Origin: Lachnospiraceae bacterium
GTDB taxonomy: Bacteria > Bacillota > Clostridia > Lachnospirales > Lachnospiraceae
Assembly (NCBI GenBank): GCA_017467845.1
Contig: JAFUKH010000066.1
Span: forward strand, 1-60,026
DNA length: 60,026 bases
Reading direction: 5' to 3'
Shown here piece after piece: positions 16,153 through 25,592 of the stretch. Below the pieces are notes generated by a model. That model was not told the DNA's origin. It saw only the letters and a program-made list of their open reading frames with translations, and ran no database searches. The translations under genes and the position numbers were made by a program. Position 1 is the stretch's first letter; each line of letters starts with the position of its first letter.

Positions 16153-17379
16153 TTAAGCCTCCTTACTCAGCTTGCCGCCAAGAAGCTGCTTCACTGTACT
16201 CTGGGGATTAAATGTCTCAATATCATCCGGAACATTCTGTCCGCTGGTTACATAGGCAATGGACGCTCCGGTATGCATTCTAAGATTATACATGCTGCCC
16301 ACACAGAAGGTTTCATCCACCTTGGTAAATATCAGATGGTAATTGGTAATTGCAGTATATTTGTCCGCAATCTTGCGAAGATCACTGTACTTGGTTGTAG
16401 CACTTAAAACCAGATACGTCTGCTTTTCTGCTACCTCTTCCACTGCAGATATCAAATCCTTCATTGCATGAATCTGTTCCGTATTCTGGTGAGAATGACC
16501 TGCCGTATCTACAAAAATGTAATCAAACTCATGATAATACTTGATAGAATCTACAAGCTCATCCTTGGTATAAATGATCCGAAAAGGAGCCTGCAAAATA
16601 CTTGCATATGTGCTGAGCTGCTCTGCCGCAGCAATACGATAAGTATCTGCCGTAAGAAGTGCCACCTTCTTTTTCTCTTCTACAATGTATCTGCTGGCAA
16701 GCTTTGCAATGGTTGTCGTCTTTCCCACACCGGTAGGTCCCATAAACAGCACAACCTTCGGACCTTCCTTTGCCTCCGTAATAGGCGCCGGCTTACCAAA
16801 CTTCAAAATCATACGCTGATAAATTCCGGCAAGTACATTGTCAATGGGAAGATTCTGCTTATATACCTTCTCCATTTCTGAAATCAGCTGATTGGCGTAT
16901 TTCTCATCCACCTCATTATCAATCATGGTGTTATAAATCAGTTTTGTGTACTTGGTTAATTCACTGTCTTCAAAATCCGCATCCGACAACTCAGACGCAG
17001 TCTCCTTTTCAGTGGTTTTCTCCGACTCTTCTGCCGGCTCATTTTTTTCCGCTGCACGAATCTGACTTTCTAAAAGACTCTGCAGATTTTCCAGCTTCTG
17101 CTCAATGCTTCTGGCTTCATCAGATAAAGTCTTCTCAGTTGTTCTTGAGGTAGTAGCAGTAAGAGCTGCATTAATCTGTTCCTTCTTCTGATTTGCAAGC
17201 TTCTCCTGCTCATCCTCCAGAGCAACTGTTACCTCTACAAGCTTTTTTCGAAAAGCAGCAAAAAGTCCTTTTGCCTTTACCTGCTTTACATTCATTACAA
17301 CGACGCCTTCCCCCAGCTCCTTCTTGGCTACATTAATGGCATCTTCTTCTGTTTTCCCTACAAACTTCTTAATAATCAT
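16153..17379 (-). CDS. flhF: SRP-type GTPase FlhF
   Basis: A 408-residue GTPase that positions the nascent flagellar basal body at the membrane. The basic B domain (about 1-55), a low-complexity linker with coiled coil (about 85-130) and the N and G domains are visible. Motifs are P-loop GPTGVGKT (214-221), TADTYRIAAAEQL, G3 DTAGH (291-295) and TKVD (352-355). The G3 box has His where most SRP GTPases have Arg (DTAGR). The ATG follows the flhA stop codon with no gap, and flhG follows two bases after its own stop. Confidence 0.96.
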   Translation of the reverse strand: MIIKKFVGKTEEDAINVAKKELGEGVVVMNVKQVKAKGLFAAFRKKLVEVTVALEDEQEKLANQKKEQINAALTATTSRTTEKTLSDEARSIEQKLENLQSLLESQIRAAEKNEPAEESEKTTEKETASELSDADFEDSELTKYTKLIYNTMIDNEVDEKYANQLISEMEKVYKQNLPIDNVLAGIYQRMILKFGKPAPITEAKEGPKVVLFMGPTGVGKTTTIAKLASRYIVEEKKKVALLTADTYRIAAAEQLSTYASILQAPFRIIYTKDELVDSIKYYHEFDYIFVDTAGHSHQNTEQIHAMKDLISAVEEVAEKQTYLVLSATTKYSDLRKIADKYTAITNYHLIFTKVDETFCVGSMYNLRMHTGASIAYVTSGQNVPDDIETFNPQSTVKQLLGGKLSKEA

Positions 17380-19419
17380 TTAGGCAGTCACCATCCCCAC
17401 AGACTGCAGTTCCGCACTACTTTCAATTTCGTTATAAGATACTACAATCAAATCTTTATAGTAATCTTCTGTCAGGCGCTTAAAATACATACGCACGATA
17501 GGTGAAGTAATCACAATCGGATTCTTTCCTAAATTTTCCAGCTTCTGTACTTCATTACCAACAGAATTTAAAATCGCCTTTGAACGAACCGGATCAAGAT
17601 TAAGGTATGCTCCGCTTTCGGTCTGCTTAACACTTCCCATGATTTCCTGCTCAATCTTCGGATCTAAGGTCACCACACTGGTGGTCTCATGTGCCGGGAA
17701 GTATCTTCCGGAAATGGCACGCTTCAGTGCCTGGCGCACATACTCCGTGAGAATATCCGTATCTCTGGTAGTAGGCGCATAATCGGCAAGCGTTTCCAGA
17801 ATGGTAAGTAAATCTCTGATAGAAATCCCCTCCTTCAAAAGGTTCTGAAGTACCTTCTGGATTTCACCGATTCCCAGAAGCTTAGGCACAAGCTCCTCGA
17901 TAAGGGAAGGATTGGTATCCTTAAGATTGTTAATAAGATTCTGTACATCCTGTCTGGTAAGCAGTTCTGAAATATGCTGTCTGATAATCTCTGTCAAATG
18001 AGTTGCAATGATGGAAGGAGGATCTACTACAGTATACCCCAAGCTTTCCGCACGCTCTCTCTGCCCCTCGGTAATCCAGATAGCAGGCAGATGGAAGGAC
18101 GGCTCAAAGGTAGGAATACCGGTAATCTCTTCTTCCACATATCCCGGATTCATTGCCATATAGTGGTCAAACAGTATTTCACCTTCACTTACCTGAATCC
18201 CCTTTACCTTAATAATATACTGGTTCGGATTCAGCTGAATATTATCTCTAAGACGAATAATCGGCACAACGGTACCAAGCTCCAAAGCCATCTGTCTACG
18301 AATCATAACTACTCGGTCAAGGAGGTCACCACCCTGACTTACATCTGCCAGCGGAATGATACCATAACCAAATTCCAACTCAATGGGGTCAACCTGAAGA
18401 AGACTGTTTACATTTTCAGGCTGCCTGATTTCTTCTGCAGCCACCTCATCCTGATCTACCTCAGCTTCAATACCGGCAGTCTCGATAGTTTCCTGGATGT
18501 TACGTCCCGCAAGGATAAATACAAGACCAAATCCCACAAACAAAATGGTATTCAGCGTTGTTGCAAAGCCAAGCAGTGCCATGGTTGCACCAACGATGTA
18601 AAGCACCTTAGGAATACCAAAAAGCTGACGGATTATCGTATGTCCAAAATCAGCTTCCTTACCTCCCTTAGTTACCAGAATACCGGTGGATAAAGAAATC
18701 AGCAAGGACGGAATCTGGGATACCAGACCATCACCAATGGTAAGGATACAATATCTGTCAAGAGCCTCAACCAGCTCCATTCCATCTCGGGTCATACCCA
18801 TTATTACACCGCCCACAATATTGATGGCCGTAATAACAAGACCGGCTGTAGCATCTCCTTTTACGAACTTGGTGGCACCATCCATGGAACCGAAGAAGCT
18901 TGCCTCTTGTTGGATTTTATCTCGTCTTTTCTTTGCCTCCGCCTCGGTAATGGCACCGGTATTTAAGTCTGCATCAATCGCCATCTGCTTACCTGGCATA
19001 GCATCCAGAGTGAAACGTGCGGTAACTTCAGATACACGCTCAGAACCCTTATTGATTACCATGAACTGAACCAAAATAAGGATCATAAAGATGATTACAC
19101 CGATTACCAGATTACCGCCACCTACGTATTCACCGAAGGTTTCAACTACATTACCGGGATCACCGGTACCCAAAATAAGCTTGGTGGAGGATATGTTCAG
19201 CGCTATACGGAACAAAGTAGTAAACAGCAACAGCGTAGGGAAGAAGGATAAATCCAACACTTCCTTTACAAACATTGTTGAAAACAATATGGTAAAAGAA
19301 ATCGCCATATTAAACGCTAAAAGCACATCCAAAAGCCAGTTTGGAAGCGTAATGATGAACATTAAAAACGCCGTCAACACGTATATGGCGATGACTACGT
19401 CATATCCTATTTTCTTCAT
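17380..19419 (-). CDS. flhA: Flagellar export gate protein FlhA
   Basis: A 679-residue inner-membrane component of the flagellar type III export apparatus, forming the cytoplasmic nonameric ring. The N-terminal half contains about eight membrane segments and the conserved FHIPEP-type region, including ARFTLDAMPGKQMAIDADL and KFVKGDA. The C-terminal cytoplasmic domain (about 345-679) binds export substrates and chaperones. The start has GGGAG seven bases upstream. Length is typical and nothing is missing. Confidence 0.98.
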   Translation of the reverse strand: MKKIGYDVVIAIYVLTAFLMFIITLPNWLLDVLLAFNMAISFTILFSTMFVKEVLDLSFFPTLLLFTTLFRIALNISSTKLILGTGDPGNVVETFGEYVGGGNLVIGVIIFMILILVQFMVINKGSERVSEVTARFTLDAMPGKQMAIDADLNTGAITEAEAKKRRDKIQQEASFFGSMDGATKFVKGDATAGLVITAINIVGGVIMGMTRDGMELVEALDRYCILTIGDGLVSQIPSLLISLSTGILVTKGGKEADFGHTIIRQLFGIPKVLYIVGATMALLGFATTLNTILFVGFGLVFILAGRNIQETIETAGIEAEVDQDEVAAEEIRQPENVNSLLQVDPIELEFGYGIIPLADVSQGGDLLDRVVMIRRQMALELGTVVPIIRLRDNIQLNPNQYIIKVKGIQVSEGEILFDHYMAMNPGYVEEEITGIPTFEPSFHLPAIWITEGQRERAESLGYTVVDPPSIIATHLTEIIRQHISELLTRQDVQNLINNLKDTNPSLIEELVPKLLGIGEIQKVLQNLLKEGISIRDLLTILETLADYAPTTRDTDILTEYVRQALKRAISGRYFPAHETTSVVTLDPKIEQEIMGSVKQTESGAYLNLDPVRSKAILNSVGNEVQKLENLGKNPIVITSPIVRMYFKRLTEDYYKDLIVVSYNEIESSAELQSVGMVTA

Positions 19420-19442
19420 CGTATTACTCCCTTCCTAATTAA

Positions 19443-20555
19443 TTATATTTTTCCCTTTAATTTATAAACAAAGGCCAGCACCTCTGCCACCGCCTGATAC
19501 AGCTCCGGCGGAACCATCTGGTCAATATCCACATTGGCATACAGCATACGGGCCAAGGGCTTATTTTCTACAATCTCAATATTATTTTCCCTTGCTACTT
19601 CCTTGATCTTCTGCGCAAGGAAATCTTCACCCTTTGCAATCACAATGGGGGCATCCGCAACCTCCGGGTCGTATTTAATCGCCACGGCATAGTGCGTCGG
19701 GTTGGTAATAACCACATCCGCCTGAGGTAAATTCTGCATCATACGCCTCTGGGATGCCTCACGCATCCTCTGCTTAATTTTACCTTTAATCTCCGGATTT
19801 CCTTCCATCTGCTTGTACTCTCCTTTTATTTCCTGCTTGGTCATCTTCATATCATTCTTAAATTTTATTTTCTGATAAACCAAATCAGCAAATGCAATGA
19901 CCATGTAAAAAATGGAGATTCGCATTCCCAAATCCGTTACAGTTTCTAACAAAAGCTGCAACGCCTGCAACAGGGGCATGTCATACAAATAGAACACATT
20001 CTGCCATTTATCCTTAAGATAAGTAAAACAGATAATTATAATCAAAATAATCTTCGCAATGGATTTAATCAATTCCACCAACGACGCCACAGAAAAAAGT
20101 CTTTTAACACCGGAAAGTGGGCTGAGCTTACTGAATTTCGGCATTAGCGGCTTGGTTGTGACATGCCACTTTACCTGTGCAAAATCACACAAAAAAGCCA
20201 CCACAAATCCAATCAAAAATATCGGGGCAATAATGATTAAAACCTGAATCAACATCTGTTCATACAGATTGCCGATTTCTTCCCAGCTCATATTCCCGTT
20301 CCAGAAGGTTACAATACTGGGCATACGATTATACATATTGGAAAACAGGGATAAAAAACTGGTTCCCATAGTTCCGGTATAAAGCTTCAAAATCAAAAAC
20401 AATGCAAGTAGACCAAGGCCATTAGCAATCTCTCTACTCTTGGCAACCTGGCCCTCATTTCTGGCATCTCTTAACTTTTTCTCGGTTGCAGGCTCTGTCT
20501 TCTCGCCACCAAGACCTTCCTTTGCGAAGAATTGCAAATTATATTCCAGGAGCAT
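19443..20555 (-). CDS. flhB: Flagellar export switch protein FlhB
   Basis: A 370-residue membrane protein that switches the export apparatus from rod/hook to filament substrates. Four membrane segments lie between about 45 and 225. The cytoplasmic domain carries the autocleavage motif NPTH (285-288), with cleavage expected between Asn and Pro. Its ATG overlaps the fliR stop codon (TAATG), and AGGAGG lies within the end of fliR, so translation is coupled. Confidence 0.98.
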   Translation of the reverse strand: MLLEYNLQFFAKEGLGGEKTEPATEKKLRDARNEGQVAKSREIANGLGLLALFLILKLYTGTMGTSFLSLFSNMYNRMPSIVTFWNGNMSWEEIGNLYEQMLIQVLIIIAPIFLIGFVVAFLCDFAQVKWHVTTKPLMPKFSKLSPLSGVKRLFSVASLVELIKSIAKIILIIIICFTYLKDKWQNVFYLYDMPLLQALQLLLETVTDLGMRISIFYMVIAFADLVYQKIKFKNDMKMTKQEIKGEYKQMEGNPEIKGKIKQRMREASQRRMMQNLPQADVVITNPTHYAVAIKYDPEVADAPIVIAKGEDFLAQKIKEVARENNIEIVENKPLARMLYANVDIDQMVPPELYQAVAEVLAFVYKLKGKI

Positions 20556-21340
20556 TACATCATTCCTCCTGCAAAAGATGTGATAATCTTCTTCATTTCC
20601 TGAAAGATAAAATCAGATGCACTGGGCAACATACTTGTAGTAAAAAAGATCACCGACAGTCCCACAACAATCTTTAGCTGGATACCTACCGCAAACATGT
20701 TCATCTGCGGCGACACCTTGGCAAGAATACCAAGGATAGCATTCAAAAGCATCATCACACAAAATACCGGCAAGCAGATTCGGAAGCCAATAATAACATA
20801 ATCCGTCATAAATTGCAGCATAGTGGTAAGAATAGAATCCGGTCTAAACACTGCACGATTAACCGGAATCAATATAAAACTGTCTGCAACTGCTCCCAGC
20901 AAATAGCGGTACATTCCGGTAACAATCAACATCATCATCACGATATACTGGTAAAATGCGCCGGTAATACTGGTATTCTGCATGGTAGCCGGGTCAAATA
21001 TCGTTGCCATGGATAACCCCGTCTCCATGTCCATAATGGAACCTGCGAAGTTTACAATCATAAGGCACAGATTAGTTCCGAATCCTAAAAGTAATCCCAC
21101 TACCGCTTCCTTCAATACAACTACCGCATATCCAGTTACAGTATTATAAGTAACCGGATACTCTGCAGGGGTGATAATCTCGTAAATCAGGAGTGCCATA
21201 AAAAAGCTAAGCCCAATCTTTACATGATTGGGTGCTCCCTTTGTACTGAAGAACGGAGCCGAAAATACGAAGCAGGAAATTCTCACCAGAATGAGAAGAA
21301 AATATTCTAAATCAGACAAAGAAAAGGATAGCTGCAACAT
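20555..21340 (-). CDS. fliR: Flagellar export gate protein FliR
   Basis: A 261-residue polytopic membrane protein of the export gate, which assembles with FliP and FliQ into the helical core. It has about six hydrophobic segments, and the N-terminal FVFSAPFFSTKGAPNHVKI and TGLSMATIFDPA-type stretch (METGLSMATIFDPATMQNT) are typical. It is not fused to FlhB, unlike in some clostridia where the two genes are joined. The start follows GAGG by seven bases. Confidence 0.97.
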   Translation of the reverse strand: MLQLSFSLSDLEYFLLILVRISCFVFSAPFFSTKGAPNHVKIGLSFFMALLIYEIITPAEYPVTYNTVTGYAVVVLKEAVVGLLLGFGTNLCLMIVNFAGSIMDMETGLSMATIFDPATMQNTSITGAFYQYIVMMMLIVTGMYRYLLGAVADSFILIPVNRAVFRPDSILTTMLQFMTDYVIIGFRICLPVFCVMMLLNAILGILAKVSPQMNMFAVGIQLKIVVGLSVIFFTTSMLPSASDFIFQEMKKIITSFAGGMM

Positions 21341-21350
21341 ACGATTACCT

Positions 21351-21626
21351 CTATCCGTTTACATATAGGGCAAAATTAGAGAATAAGCTTACCATAAACT
21401 CTACCATGGCATTCATCATCCAATGCCCCAATAACATTAATGCTAAAAAAACGCAGATAATCTTGGGAATAAACGTAAGGGTCTGTTCCTGAATGGAGGT
21501 GACTGTCTGAAAAATACTAATCACCAGACCAACAACCAATGAAACAATCAGTATTGGCAACGAAACCTTAATAATCAGAAATAAAGCATCATTTGCAATC
21601 TTCACTACAGTATCAATCGTCATCAT
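21351..21626 (-). CDS. fliQ: Flagellar export gate protein FliQ
   Basis: A 91-residue protein with two membrane helices (about 15-38 and 52-75) and the conserved connecting segment SIFQTVTSIQEQTLTFIPK. It forms part of the FliPQR core of the export gate. The start ATG is followed by a second ATG; GGAGG lies eight bases before the first. It sits between fliP and fliR, with about 24 and 10 bases of spacing. Confidence 0.97.
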   Translation of the reverse strand: MMTIDTVVKIANDALFLIIKVSLPILIVSLVVGLVISIFQTVTSIQEQTLTFIPKIICVFLALMLLGHWMMNAMVEFMVSLFSNFALYVNG

Positions 21627-21650
21627 ATCAGTCTCCTCCTTTCTTATCTA

Positions 21651-22493
21651 CTAATAAAACGTTCGAATTAAATTTTCAATTACCAAGCTCCAGCCATCTG
21701 CAAGTACAAATAACAGAATCTTAAATGGCATGGAAATAGTTGTGGGTGGAAGCATCATCATACCCATACTCATAAGAGTAGATGCCACCACCATGTCAAT
21801 TACAATAAATGGTATGTATATAACAAATCCCAGGAAAAATGCAGTTCTAAGCTCACCAACAATAAAGCTGGGAATCAAAATGGAAGTTGGAATATCATCC
21901 AAAGTCTTACCATCCCACTCCATTTCCGCAATATCCATAAACAACTCTACATCCTTCACCAGAGTTTCCTCATACATAAACTCACGAATCGGTACCAGAG
22001 CAGCCTCAAAGGCCTCCTCCTGTGTCAGAATTCCCTGATCATATGGCTGAATTGCTTCTGTATTCACCCGTTCTATGGTGGGTGTCATAATAAAGAAAGT
22101 CAAAAACAATGCGATACCGATGAGCACTTGGTTCGGTGGTGACGTTTGAGTGTTCAGCGCGGCTCGGGTAAAATGAAGAACGATGATAATACGGGTGTAC
22201 GATGTTAAAAGGATTAGCAACGTAGGTGCCAACGCAATTAACGTTAAAGTAATCAATATGCGAAGACTGCCGTTCAGCTCACCGTTGCCATCATTGTAGG
22301 TAATGGTCAACTCATTGGATACGTTCAGTTCCTTAAGCTCTTCATGGCTCTCAACAGTACCTGTAGGATTAATAATCGTACTTGTCTCTGTTGTACCTGC
22401 CGTTCCTGTTGCATATGCAGTTAAAGACTTATTAATACACAATATGCCTACCGTAATCAGCAGGCATATTATTTTAAATATATTTTTTTTCAC
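21651..22493 (-). CDS. fliP: Flagellar export gate protein FliP
   Basis: A 280-residue protein with a cleavable signal peptide (about 1-29) as in other FliP proteins. The long periplasm-side stretch and four membrane segments follow, with the family motifs LTSYTRIIIVLHFTRAALN, QTSPPNQVLIGIALFLTF and MGMMMLPPTTISMPFK. It forms the FliPQR export pore. The start is a GTG placed directly after the fliO stop codon, with AAGGAG twelve bases ahead inside fliO, suggesting translational coupling. Confidence 0.97.
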   Translation of the reverse strand: MKKNIFKIICLLITVGILCINKSLTAYATGTAGTTETSTIINPTGTVESHEELKELNVSNELTITYNDGNGELNGSLRILITLTLIALAPTLLILLTSYTRIIIVLHFTRAALNTQTSPPNQVLIGIALFLTFFIMTPTIERVNTEAIQPYDQGILTQEEAFEAALVPIREFMYEETLVKDVELFMDIAEMEWDGKTLDDIPTSILIPSFIVGELRTAFFLGFVIYIPFIVIDMVVASTLMSMGMMMLPPTTISMPFKILLFVLADGWSLVIENLIRTFY

Positions 22494-22850
22494 TTATTTC
22501 TTTGTCTCCTTATGTAATGCGGAATTCAATAATGCCTTGAAATCCAGAGACTGTCCTGCCACCTGCTTAAATACAATCTGCTCCTTAGGAATCTCTCCCA
22601 AATTTGTTACTGTATCTTTGCAAACCGCAAGGGCAAAATATTTTTCACCAATCCGTACAATCTGAATACATTTGCCGGAATCGATTCTCGTTGCTTCCAC
22701 AACTTCTACATTGTTTCCTGCTCCCATTTGCTTCTGGTAGGACGCAATGAACCGTGTGGTCCAGGCTGTAAGAGCCAGAACCACAACGAAAATTATAAGT
22801 ACAGTTATAAACTGCGCATAACTATTTACACTGCCTGTTAAAATAATCAT
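22494..22850 (-). CDS. fliO: Flagellar biosynthesis protein FliO
   Basis: A 118-residue protein with one membrane segment (about 12-32) and a small cytoplasmic domain (about 45-115; VVEATRIDSGKCIQIVRIG and YFALAVCKD) typical of FliO/FliZ. FliO promotes FliP assembly into the export gate. The ATG overlaps the cheY stop codon (TAATG). Sequence conservation in this family is low; the assignment is strengthened by its position just before fliP. Confidence 0.9.
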   Translation of the reverse strand: MIILTGSVNSYAQFITVLIIFVVVLALTAWTTRFIASYQKQMGAGNNVEVVEATRIDSGKCIQIVRIGEKYFALAVCKDTVTNLGEIPKEQIVFKQVAGQSLDFKALLNSALHKETKK

Positions 22851-23212
22851 TAACCAATAACCTTCTTAACAGCTTCAATAACACGCTCTGCCTGGAATGG
22901 CTTAACAATAAAGTCTCTTGCACCTGCCTGAATAGATTCAATAACCATCGCCTGCTGACCCATTGCAGAACACATAATAACAACTGCATTCGGATCGGAA
23001 GACTTAATCTTCTTAAGCGCAGCGATTCCATCCATTTCCGGCATGGTAATATCCATAAGAACTAAGTCCGGAGATAATTCTGCATACTTTTCACAAGCCT
23101 TAGCACCGTTCTCAGCTTCGCCTACAACATTGTAGCCATTCTTGCTTAAGATATCTTTAATCATCATTCTCATGAATGCGGCATCATCACAAATCAAAAC
23201 ATTTTTAGCCAT
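22850..23212 (-). CDS. cheY: Chemotaxis response regulator CheY
   Basis: A 120-residue single-domain receiver. The start is the ATG at 23212, eight bases after GGAGG; a GTG or ATG at 23227 would overlap the ribosome site. The acidic pair Asp9-Asp10, phospho-acceptor Asp54 (VLMDITMPEMDG), Ser82 and Lys104 (IVKPF) are all present. Phosphorylated CheY binds the switch proteins FliM and FliY, whose genes are immediately upstream. It starts a closely packed cheY-fliOPQR-flhBA stretch. Confidence 0.98.
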   Translation of the reverse strand: MAKNVLICDDAAFMRMMIKDILSKNGYNVVGEAENGAKACEKYAELSPDLVLMDITMPEMDGIAALKKIKSSDPNAVVIMCSAMGQQAMVIESIQAGARDFIVKPFQAERVIEAVKKVIG

Positions 23213-23250
23213 ATAATCGTCCTCCAATTCATATAATGAATGTCTTCATA

Positions 23251-24540
23251 TTATTTGATAATTTCTGTTACTCTTACACCAAAGCTTTCTTCAATTACTA
23301 CAACTTCTCCCTTAGCAACAAGCTTACCGTTTACCAATACATCAATTGGTTCACCGGCAATTCGGTCAAGTTCGATAATTGTACCAGGTGCAAAATCCAG
23401 AATATCTGATATAGACTTGGAGGTTCTTCCAAGCTCTACTGTAACCTCAAGGGGTACGTCCATAATCAGACCGATATTCTCCTGACTCGGCATAGCACTG
23501 AAATCATTAGAAAATGTCTGGAACTGGGCAGGCTGAACATTTAAGTTTGCCATAGGCATCTGTCCAGGCATCTGTCCAGGCATCATTCCCTGAGGATAGC
23601 CCATCGGCATACCCATTGGCGGATAGCCCATTGGCATACCCATACCCATCTGTGGTGCCATTCCCATCTGAGGCTGCATAGCCATTTGTTGCTGCATTCC
23701 CATCTGTGCATTCATATCCATTGGTGGTGGTGTAACCGGCTGCTGCTGAGGCTGTGAAGCCATCGGTGCTGGGTTCGGTGCAGGAGCAGGAGTTGCTTCC
23801 AATGCTACGCCTCCCATCTGCTGGCTAATAAAGGTATCTACCAGTTTTCTTGCAAATTCAACCGGGTAGAGCTGCATAATCGTACTGTCTACCAAATCAC
23901 CAATCTGCATTCTGAAGGAAATCTTCATGAAAGTTCCACCTAAAAATGGTGAAATCTCTGATCCATCCGAATATTCGACCAAATTAAGTAAGTCTGCATT
24001 TGGCGGGCTGATGTCAATTACTGTACCAAGCATGGTAGACAAAGACGTTGCGGCTGAACCCATCATCTGATTCATTGCCTCAGAAATCGCACTTAAATGT
24101 AATTCTCCAAGTTCTCCATCCGTATTGGTACCATCACCACCCATCATTAAATCGGTGATAATCTTAACATCGTTTTCCTTTAATACTAAGATATTGGAAC
24201 CATCCAAGCCTTGAGTGTATTTAATCTGAATAAATACACAAGGTTTCTCATACTCGTCCAAAAGAGTTCCCCACTGTGCCATGGAAACAACAGGCGTAGT
24301 AATGTTAACCTTTAAGTTCACTAACGAATATAAGGTAGTCGCTGATGAACCCATACTGATGTTCGCCACTTCACCGATTGCATCTCTTTCTACATCGGTA
24401 AGAATCTCATCCCCACCGGCAGCAGGTGCTCCTGTGTACGAAACATCCTGGACTGGTTCTTCGCTATCTTCTAACTCGGCGGACAAATCCATACCATTAA
24501 GGAGGGCATTTATTTCGTCCTGTGATAGCATTCCATCCAT
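23251..24540 (-). CDS. fliY: Flagellar switch phosphatase FliY
   Basis: A 429-residue switch component combining CheC-like CheY-P phosphatase and FliN domains. The start chosen is the ATG at 24540, five bases after GGAGG. The N-terminal LSQDEINALLNG is the CheY-binding peptide shared with FliM. The phosphatase-like domain follows (about 45-225; DVERDAIGEVANISMGSSA and LHLSAISEAMNQMMGSA). A linker of about 100 residues rich in Met, Gln, Pro and Gly leads to the C-terminal FliN domain (about 345-427; LEVTVELGRTSKSISDIL and GKLVAKGEVVVIEESFGVR). No separate fliN is present. Confidence 0.96.
   Translation of the reverse strand: MDGMLSQDEINALLNGMDLSAELEDSEEPVQDVSYTGAPAAGGDEILTDVERDAIGEVANISMGSSATTLYSLVNLKVNITTPVVSMAQWGTLLDEYEKPCVFIQIKYTQGLDGSNILVLKENDVKIITDLMMGGDGTNTDGELGELHLSAISEAMNQMMGSAATSLSTMLGTVIDISPPNADLLNLVEYSDGSEISPFLGGTFMKISFRMQIGDLVDSTIMQLYPVEFARKLVDTFISQQMGGVALEATPAPAPNPAPMASQPQQQPVTPPPMDMNAQMGMQQQMAMQPQMGMAPQMGMGMPMGYPPMGMPMGYPQGMMPGQMPGQMPMANLNVQPAQFQTFSNDFSAMPSQENIGLIMDVPLEVTVELGRTSKSISDILDFAPGTIIELDRIAGEPIDVLVNGKLVAKGEVVVIEESFGVRVTEIIK
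23555..23643 (-). repeat. Short direct repeats inside fliY (Met/Pro/Gln linker)
   Basis: Within the linker of fliY, GGCATCTGTCCA occurs twice in tandem (23555-23566 and 23567-23578). A 23-base unit starting GGATAGCCCAT occurs at 23594-23616 and 23621-23643 with one mismatch and a period of 27 bases. Both periods are multiples of three, so gain or loss of units would lengthen or shorten the linker without a frameshift. Confidence 0.85.
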
Positions 24541-24571
24541 TGTATCCTCCATTCCGCTGCATTGCAGCTCT

Positions 24572-25552
24572 TTATTCTCCCTCTCTGATAACTGATGTTA
24601 CCCTTACTGCATAAGCATCTTCACTAGCTCCGGGAAGTGCAGTAAATTTACGAATATTTCCAACAAAAATATCCATGTCGCTGTCCACTTTGGTATTTAG
24701 GCGGATCACATCTCCGAGCTGTAAGCCCATGAAATCAGCCACGGATATCTTGCTCTTACCTAGAACTGCCTTAACAGGAACATCAACCTTACGAATCAGG
24801 GATTCAATATAATCCTCATAATTCTCATCCGGACGCTCCTGCATTGTTGAGAACCAATACTTGGTATTCAACTTGTCCATTACATCTTCCAATGTAAAGA
24901 ATGGTAAGCATACATTGATATATCCTTCGATGTCACCAATCTTAACATTCAGCGTTACAATCGCTACCATGTCAGATGGCGGAACAACCTGTGCAAACTG
25001 TGGATTGGTTTCCAATCTGCTAATAACCGGACTGAGTTCAATAACGTTTTTCCACGGATCCCGCATCAGTTGCGTGAACATGGTCATCATACGTTGTAAA
25101 ATAGATAGCTCAATCTCCGAAAACTCTCTGGTCTTATCAAGTGGTGTACCATTTCCTCCCAGCATTCGGTCAATAATGGTATAACCCAGATTCGTTGATA
25201 ACTCCAGAATAATATTTCCATTTAGTGGATGGAAATCAATAATTCCTAAAATTGCCGGACTGGACAATGAATTACTGAATTCCGAAAAGGTAACTGTCTC
25301 CGAACTGGATACAGTGACCTGGATGTTCTTTCTCAAGTACACCGGAAGATTCGTGGAAATAAGTCTTCCATAGTGTTCAAAAATAATTTCCATGGTTCGC
25401 AGATGTTCTTTAGAGAACTTCGTCGGGCGATTAAAATCATAATTCTTAACCTGTCTCTCATCTGCGCCCTGCATATTATCCGCATCAAGTTCGCCGGAGG
25501 ACAACGCCGCCAGCAGATTATCTATTTCGCTTTGTGATAGAACGTCACCCAC
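24572..25552 (-). CDS. fliM: Flagellar motor switch protein FliM
   Basis: A 326-residue C-ring protein that receives phosphorylated CheY and sets rotation direction. The start is a GTG at 25552, eight bases after AGGAGG; the GTG at 25561 lies inside that ribosome site. The N-terminal peptide LSQSEIDNLLAALSSG binds CheY-P. The middle domain (about 45-225) includes FEHYGRLISTNLPVYLRKN, and the C-terminal SpoA domain ends the protein. It pairs with FliY and FliG to form the switch. Confidence 0.97.
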   Translation of the reverse strand: MGDVLSQSEIDNLLAALSSGELDADNMQGADERQVKNYDFNRPTKFSKEHLRTMEIIFEHYGRLISTNLPVYLRKNIQVTVSSSETVTFSEFSNSLSSPAILGIIDFHPLNGNIILELSTNLGYTIIDRMLGGNGTPLDKTREFSEIELSILQRMMTMFTQLMRDPWKNVIELSPVISRLETNPQFAQVVPPSDMVAIVTLNVKIGDIEGYINVCLPFFTLEDVMDKLNTKYWFSTMQERPDENYEDYIESLIRKVDVPVKAVLGKSKISVADFMGLQLGDVIRLNTKVDSDMDIFVGNIRKFTALPGASEDAYAVRVTSVIREGE

Positions 25553-25592
25553 AAATCTCACCTCCTGTCTATCATAGCTTTATAGTCAGAGG

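Noticed and set aside
17974-18693. A 239-residue plus-strand open frame opposite flhA
   Set aside because: It lies entirely within flhA on the other strand and has no ribosome site or recognisable domain.
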